In this document: in pieces, positions 62,266 through 64,000 of the stretch
Layout: every line of letters begins with the position of its first letter
Numbering within the stretch: position 1 is the stretch's first letter
Assembly (NCBI GenBank): GCA_000708835.1
Contig: DF237388.1
Span: forward strand, 1 to 64,000
Length of the DNA: 64,000 bases
Source: Klebsormidium nitens
Lineage: Eukaryota; Streptophyta; Klebsormidiophyceae; Klebsormidiales; Klebsormidiaceae
Direction: 5' to 3'
Program-made: the position numbers and the translations under genes
Notes under the pieces: generated by a model
What the model was told of the DNA's origin: nothing
Seen by the model: only the letters and a program-made list of their open reading frames with translations
Database searches by the model: none

Positions 62266-63418
62266 TCTGCTTTTTACTAGAAAGTAAGCAAGGGTCAGGT
62301 ACTAACAAACAGGCGCGTTTCGACGACCAAGGTCACCGTATTGGGTGGTAGTCAATATCTGTTCACAACGTCCTTAAGCTTTGGTTGCGGTGCACGGTCT
62401 TTGCTGAGACCCCTCTACCGAGGCGCTCAGTCACTCCCAGTGATTTGTTGTGAGACATCGTTGAGGAGATGTTGGATCACTAGGCAGGTCCTGTAAATGC
62501 TGCCTAGCATGCCGCTGCTGTTGATGGAATTCACTGGGCCTAAGGTGCACAACTGTAATCATACATGTGCTTTCAAGTTTGCCCTTGATTAGCATGCCAT
62601 ACGTGCAGCTTACTGACTGCAATGACGCCGATAATTGAGTGACCGTGACCCGGCACATACCTCAGCTAGGGACAACTGTGGCATGCTCTATATGGATAAC
62701 TCGCATATATTCGATTGACTGCGTGACATGTGTTCTAGTGCCACAATACAGGTTATACTCAGTCACGTAGGTATACGGTGAACTCAAGCTTTCAACCACG
62801 TACACCAAACTTATCATGCAGCGGGCCCCTGGTAATACAAACTGTTCGCAATTGGAGTAACAGGTCGCAGCTGCCTCCAACCCAGCCATGCGCACACGTA
62901 CCTTTTGCACTTGATGGATGATGTGGAGGGGACTCTTGCAGATTCCAAAGATGTTCAGAAGTTCGGCGCGACCCCAGGCGGCTATGCAGCTCCTGCACCT
63001 AAAATTGAACTTTGGAATCCAGTCCCCACGTGCTTTGCCTCGTCCCTCAACTTCTCTAATTGCGCTTACAGGCTAGCTGTCACATGATGATACCTCCGCT
63101 GGCAAAGTGCTAGGTCTTACACCATGTGCCCACAGCGCCGAATTACACATGCAATGGTGCAGCTCGCCAGTGCAAACGGCCGGCCGGTGACAGGTCGGAA
63201 AGGGAGGATTTGCAGATAGCAGATTAAGCAGGCTCAGCTGACTCTTCATTCCCAGGCCCTAAACAACTCGACTCCCCATGACAATTTACTTTGCTCAGAC
63301 CAGATCGACTTAACTAGCGATTCAACTGTGTTTTGTCTCTCTGTGTTCCAATTACCCTGCCGCTGCAAGGGTGGAACACTCTCAACTAGCGCCAGATGTC
63401 TGTGAGGACCTCCTAAGG
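62266..63418. other. Intergenic; converging 3' ends of EB1 and PEN-2
   Basis: EB1 (plus) and PEN-2 (minus) converge here, so two 3' untranslated regions are expected. The short frames at 62662-62910 and 62905-63087 have no recognisable domain or splice context. I see nothing else. Confidence 0.45.
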
Positions 63419-63962
63419 TTATGCAAGGTTCTCTGGCATGATGACATACACAGCTAACTTTTTCCAGACTGGGCCGATCACACTTTCTCCCCCAATGGCG
63501 AAGGTGAGGGTCCATGGAAGAAGAAGAGCAGTGAAGAGGGTGAAGCCGATGAGCGAATGTACCGTATCTACAGAAACAAGCGCAGAAAGTATCAACAACA
63601 AGTTTTGGGGCCACGAGTAATGCGCCCTGCAATATGGGAAAGTTGACTGAACAGAAATCATTGGGTCGTGCGAGCACTTTAGGACTGCTTGAATCCAACC
63701 TTCTTTGTCTTGCAACAGGGCAAAGCAAAAGCTTCTGAGCTCCACTCTAGCTAGAGTCAACAATTACAAAGACTAATACAGTCAGTAACCTGCACCAGGT
63801 CTTGTAACATAAGATGAGAAAACGTTTCTTCAACAACCGCTGTTGAGATCTGGTGCTTACTTTTCCTGATGACGGAGTCGCCCCCATAGCGCAGGACCGG
63901 CCAGAAATAGTAGCAATTGACGAACCACAGCCAGGGAAGCGCGAAGAACCCCCCAATGAACA
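63419..63962 (-). CDS. PEN2: Gamma-secretase subunit PEN-2, 3' part
   Basis: Two exons are visible, 63962-63861 and 63567-63419, joined at AGGAAAA|GTAAGC and cttgtttctgtag|ATACGG (phase 1). They encode LFIGGFFALPWLWFVN, YYFWPVLR, then SLIGFTLFTALLPWTLTFA, GGES and GPVWKKLAVY, ending MPENLA. These are the two hydrophobic segments and the conserved C-terminus of PEN-2, including the PWLWFVN and GGES signatures. PEN-2 is needed for presenilin maturation in the gamma-secretase membrane protease; in plants the complex's substrates are poorly known. The N-terminal exon or exons lie beyond the window. The upstream boundary is unusual: no AG occurs between an in-frame TGA and the conserved segment, so the exon appears to start after AC (63964-63963). 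Confidence 0.85.
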
Positions 63963-64000
63963 GTGCACATCAGTCAAGGAGCTCAGCTTATGTGGAGATG

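Noticed and set aside
1-64000. CRISPR arrays, bacterial operons, rRNA genes, tRNA genes or viral genes
   Set aside because: I saw no direct-repeat/spacer arrays, no cloverleaf with a GTTCRANNC-type box, no rRNA-like sequence and no viral protein signatures.

Overview
This window looks like nuclear DNA of a green-lineage eukaryote, most likely a streptophyte (charophyte-type) alga; the species is an inference. The evidence is plant-type protein families (isoamylase ISA1, the PHD-containing Strawberry-notch helicase FGT1, a DUF2358 plastid protein, a plastid-type methionine aminopeptidase, a plant-type O-fucosyltransferase, PEN-2), many small exons with GTGAG/GTAAG donors, introns of roughly 150-700 bases, and no operon-like spacing. 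I built the gene models by hand from splice sites, reading phase and recalled family sequences. No alignment or search was run.

Layout. 662-6876 (-): an LRR ectodomain protein whose C-terminal half resembles XK-related (XKR) membrane proteins, split by one clear intron. 6877-14097: gene-poor, holding only the first two exons of an EF-hand protein (10469-11770, -) and two strong hairpins. 14098-19157 (+): a 10-exon O-fucosyltransferase-family type II membrane protein. 19158-20923: no gene seen. 20924-34918 (-): a 35-exon, 1,321-residue FGT1/Strawberry-notch helicase. 34919-36483: no recognisable gene. 36484-44994 (-): a 14-exon isoamylase-type starch debranching enzyme. 46396-49703 (-): a 6-exon plastid DUF2358 protein. 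51706-57108 (-): a 10-exon type I methionine aminopeptidase. 57531-62265 (+): an 8-exon EB1-type microtubule plus-end protein, head-to-head with the aminopeptidase. 63419-63962 (-): the 3' part of a PEN-2 (gamma-secretase subunit) gene that runs off the window.

The genes do not form a pathway. They are a typical mix of chromatin, starch, plastid protein maturation, cytoskeleton and membrane functions. The most interesting signals are (i) an LRR-XKR fusion; (ii) a recurring pattern of decayed partial exon copies, with splice site attached, inside neighbouring introns, seen in three genes and including a four-unit 150-base array in ISA1; (iii) an AC intron end with a U12-like branch site in PEN-2; and (iv) a 31-base near-perfect hairpin.
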